Below the pieces are notes generated by a model. That model did no database searches, was not told the origin of the DNA, and worked only from the letters and a program-made list of their open reading frames with translations. This document shows, piece after piece, positions 19,618 through 27,518 of a stretch of 64,000 nucleotides of DNA; position 1 is the stretch's first letter, and every line of letters starts with the position of its first letter. The stretch covers positions 21,099-85,098 of the forward strand of contig NZ_JAUYTS010000232.1 in the NCBI RefSeq assembly GCF_030695085.1, in the 5' to 3' direction. The DNA is from Falsiroseomonas sp. (lineage in GTDB: Bacteria > Pseudomonadota > Alphaproteobacteria > Acetobacterales > Acetobacteraceae). The position numbers and the translations under genes are program-made.

Positions 19618-20774
19618 GGGAGGTCCTCGATGGTTTGCAGCACCGCGGCGGCGGCGGCGGCGCTTGGCGTACCTTCGGCTGGGCGGAGCTTGGCCAGCAT
19701 CTCGGCAAAACCCTCCCGTTGTGCCGCGGCCTGGGCGGGGTCGAGCAGCAGCCCGGCGAGGCCCTCGGCCAGCGCTTCCGGCGTCGCATCCTGCTGGAGG
19801 TATTCCGGCACCACGCGGCGATCGGCCAGCAGGTTCACCAGACTGGCGAAGGGCACGCGGACCAGGCGGCGGACGATGGCGGCGGTGATCGGGTTCACCT
19901 TGTAGGCCACCAGATGCGGCACGCCGGCCACCGCCATCTCCAGGGAGGAGGTGCCGGATTTGATCAGCCCGGCCCCTCCGGCCTCTGCGGCGGCGGCGAA
20001 GGCATCATGCTTCTCGGCCAGATCCGTCACCAGGATGGTCCGGCCCGGCCAGTCCCGTGTGCCCGCGCGCACCGCATCCGCCACCACCGCCGAGACCGGC
20101 AGCGCCACGGCAAGACCCGGCACGCGTGGCGCCAGCAGGCGCAGGGCCTGCCCGAACACCGGCAGCAGGCGCTTCACCTCCATCCGGCGGCTGCCCGGCA
20201 TCACCACCAGCAGCGGCGCATCCGGCGCCAGGCCATGTGCCGTGCGGAAGCGCGCCCCATCCCCGGCATCGACGCCGGATTCCAGCACCGGGTGGCCGAC
20301 GAAGCTGGCCGGGATGCCAGCAGCTTCGAAGATCACCGGCTCGAAGGGCAGCAGACACAGAACGTGGTCCACCGCCGCCTTGATCTTGGCGACTCGCCCC
20401 GGTCGCCAGGCCCAGATCTGCGGCGCCACGTAATGCACCACCGGAATGCCGAGCGGACGGATGCGTTGCGCCAGGCGCAGGGTGAAGCCGGGGCTGTCGA
20501 TAGTCACCACCACGCCGGGCCGCCGCGCGGTGATATCCGCCACCGTCTGGTCCAGCCGGCGCGCCAGGCGGCGGATGTTGGGCAGCACCTCGATCAGCCC
20601 CATCAAAGCGAGCTCGCGCATCGGGAACAGGCTGGCCATGCCCTGTTCCGCCAGGCGATCGCCGCCGATGCCGGCGAAGTCCAGCCTTGGCTCACGCGCC
20701 CGCAGCGCCGCCAGCAGCCTTGCGCCGAGCACATCGCCGGAGGCTTCGCCGGCCACGATGTAGACAAGCGTCAT
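19614..20774 (-). CDS. lpxB: Lipid-A-disaccharide synthase
   Basis: LpxB (386 residues) joins UDP-diacylglucosamine and lipid X to make the tetraacyl disaccharide of lipid A on the inner face of the cytoplasmic membrane. Family motifs are VAGEASGDVLGARLL at the N-terminus, GIGGDRLAEQGM, HYVAPQIWAWRPGR and, towards the C-terminus, IKSGTSSLE and the LLADRRVVPEYLQ segment. Length is typical. It overlaps the nitrilase gene upstream and the DUF808 gene downstream by four bases each. lpxD, fabZ and lpxA, its usual companions, are not in the window. Confidence 0.96.
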   Translation of the reverse strand: MTLVYIVAGEASGDVLGARLLAALRAREPRLDFAGIGGDRLAEQGMASLFPMRELALMGLIEVLPNIRRLARRLDQTVADITARRPGVVVTIDSPGFTLRLAQRIRPLGIPVVHYVAPQIWAWRPGRVAKIKAAVDHVLCLLPFEPVIFEAAGIPASFVGHPVLESGVDAGDGARFRTAHGLAPDAPLLVVMPGSRRMEVKRLLPVFGQALRLLAPRVPGLAVALPVSAVVADAVRAGTRDWPGRTILVTDLAEKHDAFAAAAEAGGAGLIKSGTSSLEMAVAGVPHLVAYKVNPITAAIVRRLVRVPFASLVNLLADRRVVPEYLQQDATPEALAEGLAGLLLDPAQAAAQREGFAEMLAKLRPAEGTPSAAAAAAVLQTIEDLP

Positions 20775-21664
20775 GTGAAAGCCGCCGGCTTCGGGGTGGG
20801 TACCGGGCGGCGCGGCCAGTCCCGGTGGTTGCGAACGGCGCCATTGGCGCGAACCTCCGCCACCAAGGCCGGGTCCAGCGTGGCGAACAGCCAGCCGGGC
20901 TGGTCCATCGCGCCCGCGGCGACCACGCCATCCTCGGGGAAGCCGCGATCCGGCGGGCCGAAGATGGCGGGCTGGCCGTGGTTTTCATCGAGGGCCGCGG
21001 ACCACGGCGCCGCGCCCACCGTCGGCGTCACCGCGACGAAGCACTGGTTCTCCAGCGCCCGCGCCGCGGCGCCGACGCGCACGCGGGCATAGCCCTGCAG
21101 GCTGTCGGTGCAGGAGGGGGCGAGCACCAGCCAGGCGCCCTGTTCCACCTGGGACCGCGCATGTTTCGGGAATTCGATGTCGTAGCAGATGGAGATGCCG
21201 ATGCGGCCCCAGGGCGTGTCGAACACCGCAGGCCCGGCGCCGGAGGAAACGCCCCAGCGTTCCGCCTCGAAGCGCGTCATCGCCGTCTTGTCCTGGAAGG
21301 CCATGCGGCCATCGGGCGCGATCAGCGGCGCGCGGTTGATGATGCGGCCGCCTGCCGCGCGCATCAGCAGCGTGCCCGGCAGCAGCCAGACCCCGGCGCG
21401 CATCGCCGCCTGGCGCATCGCGGCCAGGATTGCCTCCGCATGGGCCACCATGGCGGCCAGCTCCGCCGCCTCATCCGGTGCCGTGGTGGCGGCCAGCGCG
21501 GCGCCAAGCTCGACGCAGGCATATTCCGGCAAGACGCAGAGATCGGCCTGGCCGCGCGCCTGGTCCAGCCACCCATCGAGCCGCGTGCCGAAGGCGGCGA
21601 CGCTGGCCGGCTGCCCGACCGGCCAGGCGAGCAGGCCCAGGCGAAGCGGGCGCGGCGGCGTCAA
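20771..21664 (-). CDS. Carbon-nitrogen hydrolase (nitrilase superfamily)
   Basis: A 297-residue amidase of the nitrilase superfamily. The Glu-Lys-Cys triad is visible: LPEYACVE (Glu), FQDKTAMTRFE (Lys) and ISICYDIEFP (Cys). These enzymes hydrolyse nitriles or, more often, small amides; the substrate is unknown. It overlaps the GNAT gene upstream and lpxB downstream by four bases each. A nitrilase followed or preceded by a GNAT acetyltransferase is a pairing I know from other proteobacteria, so the two probably act in one pathway. Confidence 0.9.
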   Translation of the reverse strand: MTPPRPLRLGLLAWPVGQPASVAAFGTRLDGWLDQARGQADLCVLPEYACVELGAALAATTAPDEAAELAAMVAHAEAILAAMRQAAMRAGVWLLPGTLLMRAAGGRIINRAPLIAPDGRMAFQDKTAMTRFEAERWGVSSGAGPAVFDTPWGRIGISICYDIEFPKHARSQVEQGAWLVLAPSCTDSLQGYARVRVGAAARALENQCFVAVTPTVGAAPWSAALDENHGQPAIFGPPDRGFPEDGVVAAGAMDQPGWLFATLDPALVAEVRANGAVRNHRDWPRRPVPTPKPAAFT

Positions 21665-22257
21665 AGTGTCCGGGTCCAGAAGGCCAGGTCGTGCGGCGTT
21701 TCGGCCTCCTGGCCGATTTCCTTCCAGTCGAAGCGTACCACCAGATCCGGTCGCGCCGTGTAGCCCCGCTTGCGCCAGAAGGCGTCGAGCGGTGTGTAGG
21801 AGGGCGGCCGGCGCGGGTCGGACGGGTCGCGGACCACGGCGCAGAAGGCGGCCTCGGGCAGGGCCAGGCGCCTCGCATGGGCCTCCCGCTCCGCGAAGAA
21901 GCGCACCCCGGCGCCGCGGCCGCGATATTCGGGCAGCAGCACCGATTCGCCGAAATAACAGTAGCGCGCCGGGTCCAGCCCGGCGGCACGGAAGCAGGCG
22001 GAGACCGGCGCATGGCCCTGCACCATCGGCTCGCAGGTCGCCGCCCCCACCACCCTGTCGCCGTCCCGGCAGACCACGATGGCCGCGCCCGGGGCATCGG
22101 CATAGGCGCGCAGATAGCCCTGCTCGTAGCCGCCATCGCCCTCATACAGATAGGGCCAGTCGCGAAACACCGCGATGCGCAGCGCGGCAAGGTCCGGCAG
22201 CAGCGGGTGCAGCGCGGGGCCTGCCAAAGTCTCGAAGGTGAGGTGGATTTCCGCCAT
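21661..22257 (-). CDS. GNAT-family N-acetyltransferase
   Basis: A 198-residue acetyltransferase of the GNAT fold. The acetyl-CoA loop is LLPEYRGRGAGVRFF, matching the R/Q-x-x-G-x-G/A pattern; the preceding VVGAATCEPMV and YCYFGESVLL strands fit motif A. I start it at ATG 22257 (MAEIHLTF); ATG 22269 is possible, while a longer frame to 22449 runs over the divergent SemiSWEET gene and is rejected. It is the first gene of the operon GNAT, nitrilase, lpxB, DUF808. The substrate is unknown. Confidence 0.83.
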   Translation of the reverse strand: MAEIHLTFETLAGPALHPLLPDLAALRIAVFRDWPYLYEGDGGYEQGYLRAYADAPGAAIVVCRDGDRVVGAATCEPMVQGHAPVSACFRAAGLDPARYCYFGESVLLPEYRGRGAGVRFFAEREAHARRLALPEAAFCAVVRDPSDPRRPPSYTPLDAFWRKRGYTARPDLVVRFDWKEIGQEAETPHDLAFWTRTL

Positions 22258-22309
22258 GGCGGGATGCATAGGGGGCCGCATCCGGACAGGAAAGAGCGAA
22301 GCGGTGGAT

Positions 22310-22558
22310 ATGGCGGTGGAGGCAGTCGGGTTGATTGCCGGGGCAATGACCACATCGGCCTTTGTGCCGCAGGCCTGGAAGACCTGGCGCACGCGCTCGG
22401 CGAAGGATTTCAGCCTGGCGCTGCTGGTGCCGCTGGTGGCCGGCAACACGATGTGGCTGGGCTACGGGGTGATGGTGGGGTCTACCGGGCTGGTGGTGGC
22501 GAACCTGATCACCGTGCCGCTGACGGCGGCGATCTTGTGGGTGAAGCTGCGCCGGGGG
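22310..22558 (+). CDS. SemiSWEET-family sugar transporter, normal stop codon apparently lost
   Basis: The region encodes an 83-residue SemiSWEET core: three membrane helices, VGLIAGAMTTSAFVPQAWKT with the conserved PQ motif, then ALLVPLVAGNTMWLGYG and LITVPLTAAILWVKL. SemiSWEETs dimerise to carry sugars across the inner membrane. AGGAAAG at 22288-22294 serves GTG 22304 or ATG 22310. No stop follows the last helix: the codon at 22559 is AGA, whereas the equivalent positions in the two following 17-bp repeat units read TGA. The frame stays open to 23695 across genes on the other strand, which is not plausible protein. Coordinates given are the domain only. Confidence 0.75.
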
Positions 22559-22604
22559 AGAAGCTGCGCCGGGGGTGAAGCTGCGCCGGGGGTGAAGCTG
22601 CGCC
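22544..22604. repeat. 17-bp tandem repeat at the end of the SemiSWEET gene
   Basis: Three adjacent 17-base units start at 22544, 22561 and 22578 (AAGCTGCGCCGGGGG followed by AG, TG, TG), with a partial fourth (10 bases) at 22595. The first unit differs only by A instead of T. Because 17 is not a multiple of 3, copy-number change shifts the reading frame downstream of the SemiSWEET gene. Confidence 0.9.
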
Positions 22605-22617
22605 TGGCTCGAGGGCT

Positions 22618-22641
22618 GCGCCCCGCGGGGATGCGGGGCGC
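22618..22641. terminator. Strong hairpin between convergent SemiSWEET and STAS genes
   Basis: A perfect 9-base inverted repeat GCGCCCCGC / GCGGGGCGC with a 6-base loop. It lies between two convergent genes and could end transcription from both sides, but there is no T-tract on either side, so it is only terminator-like. Confidence 0.4.
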
Positions 22642-22648
22642 GCCGGCT

Positions 22649-22981
22649 TCAGGCGAGCGCGGTGACGGCCGCGTCGCGCGTCGGGTGGATGGCCAGGATC
22701 TTGTCGAAGCCGCTGATCTCCAGCACCTCGCGCACCGGCGCCTGGGGGGAGGCGACGGCGAAGCTGCCACCGGCGGCCTTGGCCTGCTTCGCTGCCTTCA
22801 GCAGCACGCGCAGCCCGGCCGAGGAGACGTAGTGCACCTCCGCGAGGTCGGCGATCACCTTCGCACCGCCCTCGAGCAGCCCGATCAGCTTGGTCTCCGC
22901 CGCGGGGGCGGTGGCGGTGTCGAGGCGGCCCTTGAGTGCCGCCACCTTCACGCCCTTGTCGGTGCTTTCCGTGATGTCCAT
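22649..22981 (-). CDS. STAS-domain protein (anti-sigma-factor antagonist type)
   Basis: A 110-residue single STAS domain. The pattern AALKGRLDTATAP near residue 18 and YVSSAGLRVLLKA around residue 57 match SpoIIAA-like antagonists, where the serine in SSAGL is the phosphorylation site for a partner kinase. No anti-sigma kinase or sigma factor gene is adjacent. The start is ATG 22981 (MDITEST). It lies 42 bases downstream of the GPP34 gene on the same strand, so the two are likely one transcript. Confidence 0.88.
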   Translation of the reverse strand: MDITESTDKGVKVAALKGRLDTATAPAAETKLIGLLEGGAKVIADLAEVHYVSSAGLRVLLKAAKQAKAAGGSFAVASPQAPVREVLEISGFDKILAIHPTRDAAVTALA

Positions 22982-23023
22982 GAAGTCCGTCCTGCTCCTC
23001 AACGCGCCTGTATCGGTTGTGTC

Positions 23024-23674
23024 TTAAACCATTGGCGCATAGCGCGCGATCTGCGCGTAGATTTCCCGGATGGCATCGGCGAGGGAGCGGTTCAACTCCT
23101 CAAGATCGGCCACCTGGTCGATGCGGGGCTGCACCCGGTCCAGTTCCTGCGTCGACAGGATCAGGGAGAACAGCCCGCCGGCACGGCACAGGCCGATCAG
23201 CATCGAATCGCGCGGATCGGGGATGTCGTCCTGGAACAGCACGCCCATGATGCGCGCCTTCACCTCCCGCTCCTCCTTGTCCGAGATCACGGGGTAGCGG
23301 CGTTCCGGGAACACCCACAGGAACCGGCCCTCGACCCGCTTCAGGATGCCCTTGCTCACCAGCCGCTCGAACAGCGTGTCCCGGTAGGCATCGGCGTCGG
23401 CGGCCAGGGTCTCGATCCAGTAGCGGCTGTCGCCGGCTTCCGGCGCGGCGACCATCTGCGCCAAAGCGCGGTCCAGCAGCGCATCGCCGGTCGGTGCCGG
23501 GTTCACCACGTAGAGACGGGTGGGGTCGGTGTCGATCCGCCCTTCCAGCGCCAGTTCCGCGAGCACCGCGCCGGCGATCGCGTAGTCGCCCGACGGCGCT
23601 GCGCGTTCCTGCAGCCGACCGCTTTCATCATCGAGCATGAGGAGGAGGATTTCCTCCGGCATCGTCAACGGCAT
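23024..23674 (-). CDS. GPP34 (GOLPH3/Vps74-like) family protein
   Basis: A 216-residue protein of the GPP34 family, the bacterial relatives of eukaryotic GOLPH3, which binds phosphatidylinositol-4-phosphate at the Golgi. Family features are the N-terminal PEEILLLMLDDESGR, AGAVLAELALEGRI, the internal LVSKGILKRVEGRFLW, and FPERRYPV, followed by LIGLCRAGGLFSLIL. The bacterial function is unknown. It is the first gene of a probable two-gene unit with the STAS protein. Identification rests on motif resemblance without a search, but the pattern is distinctive. Confidence 0.85.
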   Translation of the reverse strand: MPLTMPEEILLLMLDDESGRLQERAAPSGDYAIAGAVLAELALEGRIDTDPTRLYVVNPAPTGDALLDRALAQMVAAPEAGDSRYWIETLAADADAYRDTLFERLVSKGILKRVEGRFLWVFPERRYPVISDKEEREVKARIMGVLFQDDIPDPRDSMLIGLCRAGGLFSLILSTQELDRVQPRIDQVADLEELNRSLADAIREIYAQIARYAPMV

Positions 23675-23749
23675 GGCGTCACACGGCTCCCCTAAAGCGC
23701 GGTCAGGGAAGCGCGCGGCGGGGTTGAAGTCAACGTAAGTGGGATGGCT

Positions 23750-24790
23750 TCAGCCGGCGCTGAGCGCGCTGTCGTCCCGTGCCGCGAGCAGGAAGGCATC
23801 CAGGCCACTCCGCACCACCTCCGGGTCCAGCTCGCGCAGGATGAAGACCAGGCGGGACCGGCGCGGCTCCCCTTCCGGCCAGGCGGCCAGGCGGATCGGG
23901 GGGTGGAACAGGTGCTGCACGCCGTGGATCACTACGGGCCGGTCCTCCCCCTCCAGGTCCAGCAGTCCCTTCATGCGCAGCACGGCGGCGCCGCGGGTCA
24001 TCGCCAGCATCTCCAGCCAGCCGGCGAGGCCGGTCCAGGGCAAGGGCTGGTCGAATTCCAGGCACAGCGCCTGGATCTTCGGGTCGTGCCGGTTGCGGTC
24101 ATGGTGATGATGGTGGTGATGACCATGCGGTGCGGCGGCGCCGATCCAGGTGGCAACCGCCGGCGTCTTGGCCGAGGTATCGTAGGGCCCGGCATCCAGC
24201 AGCCGCGACGCCGGGACATCGCCGGCGATGGCGGGCAGGATCGGCGCGATCGGGTTCAGCGCCGCCAGCCTGTCCTGCAGCGCCGCCACCTGGGCCGGGG
24301 GCACCAGATCCGTCTTGGTCAGCACGATGCGGTCCGCCACCGCGGCCTGGCGCAGCGCCTCCGGCTGGCTGTCCAGCGTCGCCATGCCGGTCGCGGCATC
24401 CACCAGGGTCACCACGCCATCCAGCACGAAGCGGCGGGCGAGCCGCGGGTCGGCCATCAGCGTGTGCAGGATGGGGGCGGGGTCGGCGAGGCCGGTGGTC
24501 TCCACCACCACCCGCGCCACCGCCTGGCCGGCCAGCATGCGGTCCCACACGCCATCGAGGGCGGTCAGCAGGTCGCCGCGGATGGTGCAGCACAGGCAGC
24601 CGGCGTTCAGCAGCACCGTGTCGCCGTCCAGGCGCTCCACCAGCAGGTGGTCCAGGCCGATCTCGCCGAATTCGTTGATCAGCACGGCGGTATTGGCCAT
24701 CTCGGGCTGCTTCAGCAGCGCGTTGAGCAGCGTCGTCTTGCCGGCGCCGAGGAAGCCCGTGAGGATGGTGACAGGGATAGGGCCGCTCAT
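23750..24790 (-). CDS. COG0523 GTPase (CobW/ZNG1-like metal chaperone)
   Basis: A 346-residue G3E GTPase. Walker A is GFLGAGKTT, the metal-binding CxCC motif appears as GCLCCTI near residue 66, and the G-domain NKxD equivalent is LTKTDL. A histidine-rich loop (HGHHHHHHH) precedes the CobW C-terminal domain, typical of zinc-handling members. The start is ATG 24790, overlapping the hisI stop (ATGA); an upstream frame to 25021 lies inside hisI. With hisI and the divergent zur it forms a zinc-homeostasis island, so I infer a zinc metallochaperone rather than a cobalamin enzyme. Confidence 0.9.
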   Translation of the reverse strand: MSGPIPVTILTGFLGAGKTTLLNALLKQPEMANTAVLINEFGEIGLDHLLVERLDGDTVLLNAGCLCCTIRGDLLTALDGVWDRMLAGQAVARVVVETTGLADPAPILHTLMADPRLARRFVLDGVVTLVDAATGMATLDSQPEALRQAAVADRIVLTKTDLVPPAQVAALQDRLAALNPIAPILPAIAGDVPASRLLDAGPYDTSAKTPAVATWIGAAAPHGHHHHHHHDRNRHDPKIQALCLEFDQPLPWTGLAGWLEMLAMTRGAAVLRMKGLLDLEGEDRPVVIHGVQHLFHPPIRLAAWPEGEPRRSRLVFILRELDPEVVRSGLDAFLLAARDDSALSAG

Positions 24791-25245
24791 CCGTGGCTGT
24801 GCCCCTGATGGGCCGCGCCATACAGGGCGGCCGGGTCCATCAGCGGCTCCGCGATGGTGGCCAGCGCGTCGTCCCTGATGGCGCGGAAGAAGCAGTTGCG
24901 CCGGCCCGTGTGGCAGGCGACCCCCAACTGGTGCACCAGGGCCAGCAGCGTATCGCCATCGCAATCGACGCGCAGCTCCACCAGATGCTGCAACTGGCCC
25001 GAGGTCTCGCCCTTGCGCCACAGCCCCTTGCGGGAGCGGCTGTAGTAGCAGACGCGGCCGGTCCGCAGCGTCTCGGCCACCGCCTCCCGGTTCATCCAGG
25101 CCATCATCAGCACCTCCCCGCTGTCATGCTGCTGGGCGATGCAGGCGACCAGGCCGGCGGCATCGAAGCGCACCGCATCCAGAAGACTTTCCCGCGCGAC
25201 GGCTGAGGGAGGGGTATAGGCTGGGGGGGAGGGTGTGTCGGTCAT
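24787..25245 (-). CDS. hisI: Phosphoribosyl-AMP cyclohydrolase (HisI)
   Basis: A 152-residue zinc enzyme of histidine synthesis that opens the adenine ring of phosphoribosyl-AMP. Signature sequences are EVLMMAWMN, YYSRSRKGLWRKGETSG, the magnesium motif DCDGD and the zinc cysteines in ACHTGRRNC. The C-terminus ends in a histidine-containing tail (HQGHSHG). It lies alone, not in a his operon, and overlaps the COG0523 gene by four bases. Placement under zur may mean that it is the zinc-limitation copy or the only copy; the window cannot show which. Confidence 0.93.
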   Translation of the reverse strand: MTDTPSPPAYTPPSAVARESLLDAVRFDAAGLVACIAQQHDSGEVLMMAWMNREAVAETLRTGRVCYYSRSRKGLWRKGETSGQLQHLVELRVDCDGDTLLALVHQLGVACHTGRRNCFFRAIRDDALATIAEPLMDPAALYGAAHQGHSHG

Positions 25246-25286
25246 GCTGCCCCCTTATATGATGCAAAGCGGCGCAGGGGACAGAG

Positions 25287-25814
25287 ATGGCGGAAAGCAT
25301 GCGAACTGATGCGATGGTGGCCCCGGCCCCGGCCCAGGACGCAGCCGCGGAGGCGGCGCTGGAGGCCGCGCTCAACCGGGCCGCTTCATCCTGCCTGCAT
25401 CGCGGCGCGCAGCTGACGGAACTGCGCCGGCAGGTGCTGCGCCTGGTGCTTCAGGCCCGGCAGCCGATCGGCGCCTATGCCCTGCTCGACCAGTTGCGCG
25501 GCGCGCGGCGCGGTGCCGCGCCGCCCACCGTGTACCGGGCGCTGGACTTCCTTCTGGCCCAGGGTCTGATCCACAAGGTGGAGCGGCTGAACGCCTTCAT
25601 CGGCTGCGACGAGACCGGCCATGGCCACGCGCATGGCGAGGATCATCCGCACCAGTTCCTGATCTGCGGCGAATGCGGGGCCACCGCCGAGATCTGCGAC
25701 CCCGACACCGCCGCCGCCGTGGCCGCCGCGGCCGCGCGACAAGGCTTCGTGCCACGCCGGACCACGGTGGAGGTGGAGGGAATGTGCGCGCGCTGTGCCG
25801 GTGCAAGGGACTGA
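25287..25814 (+). CDS. zur: Fur-family zinc uptake regulator (Zur)
   Basis: A 175-residue Fur-family repressor. The winged-helix contains PPTVYRALDFLLAQGLIHKVE, followed by a histidine-rich dimerisation domain (HGHAHGEDHPHQF) and the two structural zinc CxxC pairs, CGEC and CARC. The context, divergent from a COG0523 GTPase and hisI, argues for Zur rather than Fur. GGGGACAGAG just before ATG 25287 is the ribosome binding site. The 41-base gap to hisI contains an AT-rich stretch (TTATATGATG) that may include the operator, but I cannot draw a clear palindrome. Confidence 0.88.
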   Translation: MAESMRTDAMVAPAPAQDAAAEAALEAALNRAASSCLHRGAQLTELRRQVLRLVLQARQPIGAYALLDQLRGARRGAAPPTVYRALDFLLAQGLIHKVERLNAFIGCDETGHGHAHGEDHPHQFLICGECGATAEICDPDTAAAVAAAAARQGFVPRRTTVEVEGMCARCAGARD

Positions 25815-25892
25815 CGCCGCCATCAACTGCGCGTCATCCGGCAGCATCAATTCTCGCCTTCCGGGACTAATGAATGCTCACTCTCGCGGAGC

Positions 25893-26294
25893 ATGGAACG
25901 TTCTCTCCAGACACCGGCCCGTCACGGGCATGTCTCGCAGGATGGTCGCGACCTTGGCGAAGTCCGCATGGCGGCGCTTCGCCTGCTGCGTGACCTGCGG
26001 GCCATCGATGCGCAGGTCGGCGTGCACAACAGCCGCATCGCCTTCGACGTGGTGATGCTGTTCTACGAAAAGGCGCTGGCGCAGCCGGAGCCGGCGCTCT
26101 CGGTGGATCAGATCGGGTCGGCCTGCGGCTATAGCGGGCCGACGGTGCGGCTGGTGCTGAAGCGTCTGCTCGCGGCCAGCATGGTTGCCCCGGTGCGCCG
26201 GCTGGGCAAGACCCAGTTCTATGCGATGACACCGGCCGGCATGGCGGGCTTCGAGGGCTATATCACCGCCATCCTGGCCTTCCGGGCACCCTGA
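25893..26294 (+). CDS. Winged-helix DNA-binding protein, MarR-like
   Basis: A 133-residue protein with a MarR-like winged helix: LSVDQIGSACGYSGPTVRLVLKRLL reads as helix-turn-helix with the recognition helix near residue 85, and VRRLGKTQFYAMTP as wing. There is no recognisable ligand domain. It stands alone between zur and the convergent metC. Its target is unknown; sequences as short as this are common in alphaproteobacteria. ATG 25893 is preceded by GCGGAGC, a modest ribosome site. Confidence 0.7.
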   Translation: MERSLQTPARHGHVSQDGRDLGEVRMAALRLLRDLRAIDAQVGVHNSRIAFDVVMLFYEKALAQPEPALSVDQIGSACGYSGPTVRLVLKRLLAASMVAPVRRLGKTQFYAMTPAGMAGFEGYITAILAFRAP

Positions 26295-26315
26295 AGGGCG
26301 CCCGGTGCGCGCCGT

Positions 26316-27518
26316 TTATTGCGGCAGCAGCGCCAGCGCCTGGTCGAGGTCGGCGATGATGTCCGCCACCTCCTCCAGCCCGATATGCAGCCGCACCGCC
26401 TGGCCCGGCAATTCGGGGGTGACGCGGCGCACCAGCATGCCGTTGGTGGGCAGTGCCAAGCACTCATACCCACCCCAGCTCGCGCCGATGCCGAACAGCT
26501 TCAGCCCATCGACGAAGCGGAAGATGTCGGCCTCCGTGTAGCGCGGCTGGAAAACGATGCCGAACAGCGAACAGCCGCCATCGAAATCCCGCTTCCACAG
26601 CTCATGTCCGGGTGCGCCGGGCAGCGCCGGGTGGCGCACCTCCGCCACCTCCGGCCGCTGTGCCAGCCAGGCGGCGACTTCCAGCGAGCTTTCGGTCTGC
26701 CGCTGCAGCCGGATCGGCATGGTCCGCACGCCGCGCAGCGCCAGCCAGCAATCATCCGGGCTGGCATAATGCCCCATCGCGGAGGCCGCATTGCGGACGA
26801 TGTGGTGATGCGCTTCCGACGCCACGGTGATGCTGCCGAGCAGGATGTCGGAATGACCGCCGACATATTTGGTCAGCGCCTGGATCGACACGTCGCAGCC
26901 ATGCGCGAAGGGCTGGAAGCTGTGGATGCCCCAGGTGTTGTCGATCATGCTGACGGCGCCGTGGCGCCGGGCCACCGCGGTCAGCGCCGGCACGTCCTGC
27001 ACCTCGAAGGTGTGGCTGCCGGGGCTTTCCAGGTAAAGGACCTTGGTGTTCGGCGTCCACAGCGCCTCCAGCCCCGCGGCATCGATGCAGGGGTCGTAGA
27101 ACTGCGTCTCGATGCCCCAGCCGGGCATGACGTTTTCCGCCAGGTTGCGCCCGGGGCCATAGACGCTGTCAGGCATCAGGCAGCGATCGCCCGCCTTCAG
27201 CCAGGCGAGCAGCGGCACGGCGACGGCAGCCAGGCCGGTGCCGGTGATGGTGCAGTGCGTGCCGCCCTCGATCTCCGCCACCACGTCTTCCAGCGCGTAA
27301 TGCGTCGGGCCGCCCTGGGTGCCGTAGGTCATCACCCGGTTGTAGCGGTGCTTCGCATTGTCGCGCCGCGCCTCGCAGGACGGCGCGGTGACGGTGGAGC
27401 CGCGATAGACGGGCGGGTTGACGAAGCCCAGCGCGCGGATCGGCGGCCGTGCGGCATGCGACATGCGTGTGGCGAAGCCGTGCTTCGCGCGGCTGCCGGG
27501 GTTGGCGTCGTCAGGCAT
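26316..27518 (-). CDS. metC: Cystathionine beta-lyase (Cys/Met metabolism PLP enzyme)
   Basis: A 400-residue PLP-dependent lyase of the cystathionine beta-lyase class, which releases homocysteine from cystathionine. Visible motifs are NPPVYRGSTV near the N-terminus, YNRVMTYGTQGGPT (phosphate and substrate contacts), VYGPGRNLAENVMP, and the PLP lysine in QALTKYVGGHSDILLG. C-terminal IGASWGGYECLAL fits. The start ATG 27518 shares one base with the sulfurtransferase stop (TGATG). It closes the operon Nudix, alaX, sseA, metC; related PLP lyases can also desulfurate cysteine, so an additional role is possible. Confidence 0.9.
   Translation of the reverse strand: MPDDANPGSRAKHGFATRMSHAARPPIRALGFVNPPVYRGSTVTAPSCEARRDNAKHRYNRVMTYGTQGGPTHYALEDVVAEIEGGTHCTITGTGLAAVAVPLLAWLKAGDRCLMPDSVYGPGRNLAENVMPGWGIETQFYDPCIDAAGLEALWTPNTKVLYLESPGSHTFEVQDVPALTAVARRHGAVSMIDNTWGIHSFQPFAHGCDVSIQALTKYVGGHSDILLGSITVASEAHHHIVRNAASAMGHYASPDDCWLALRGVRTMPIRLQRQTESSLEVAAWLAQRPEVAEVRHPALPGAPGHELWKRDFDGGCSLFGIVFQPRYTEADIFRFVDGLKLFGIGASWGGYECLALPTNGMLVRRVTPELPGQAVRLHIGLEEVADIIADLDQALALLPQ

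Noticed and set aside
22310..23695. Full-length reading of the SemiSWEET frame as a 460-residue protein
   Set aside because: Beyond residue 83 it is antisense to the STAS and GPP34 genes and has no domain; stop loss at the repeat explains it better.
25246..25286. Zur box between hisI and zur
   Set aside because: An AT-rich stretch is there but I could not find a convincing palindrome, so it was not listed as an operator.
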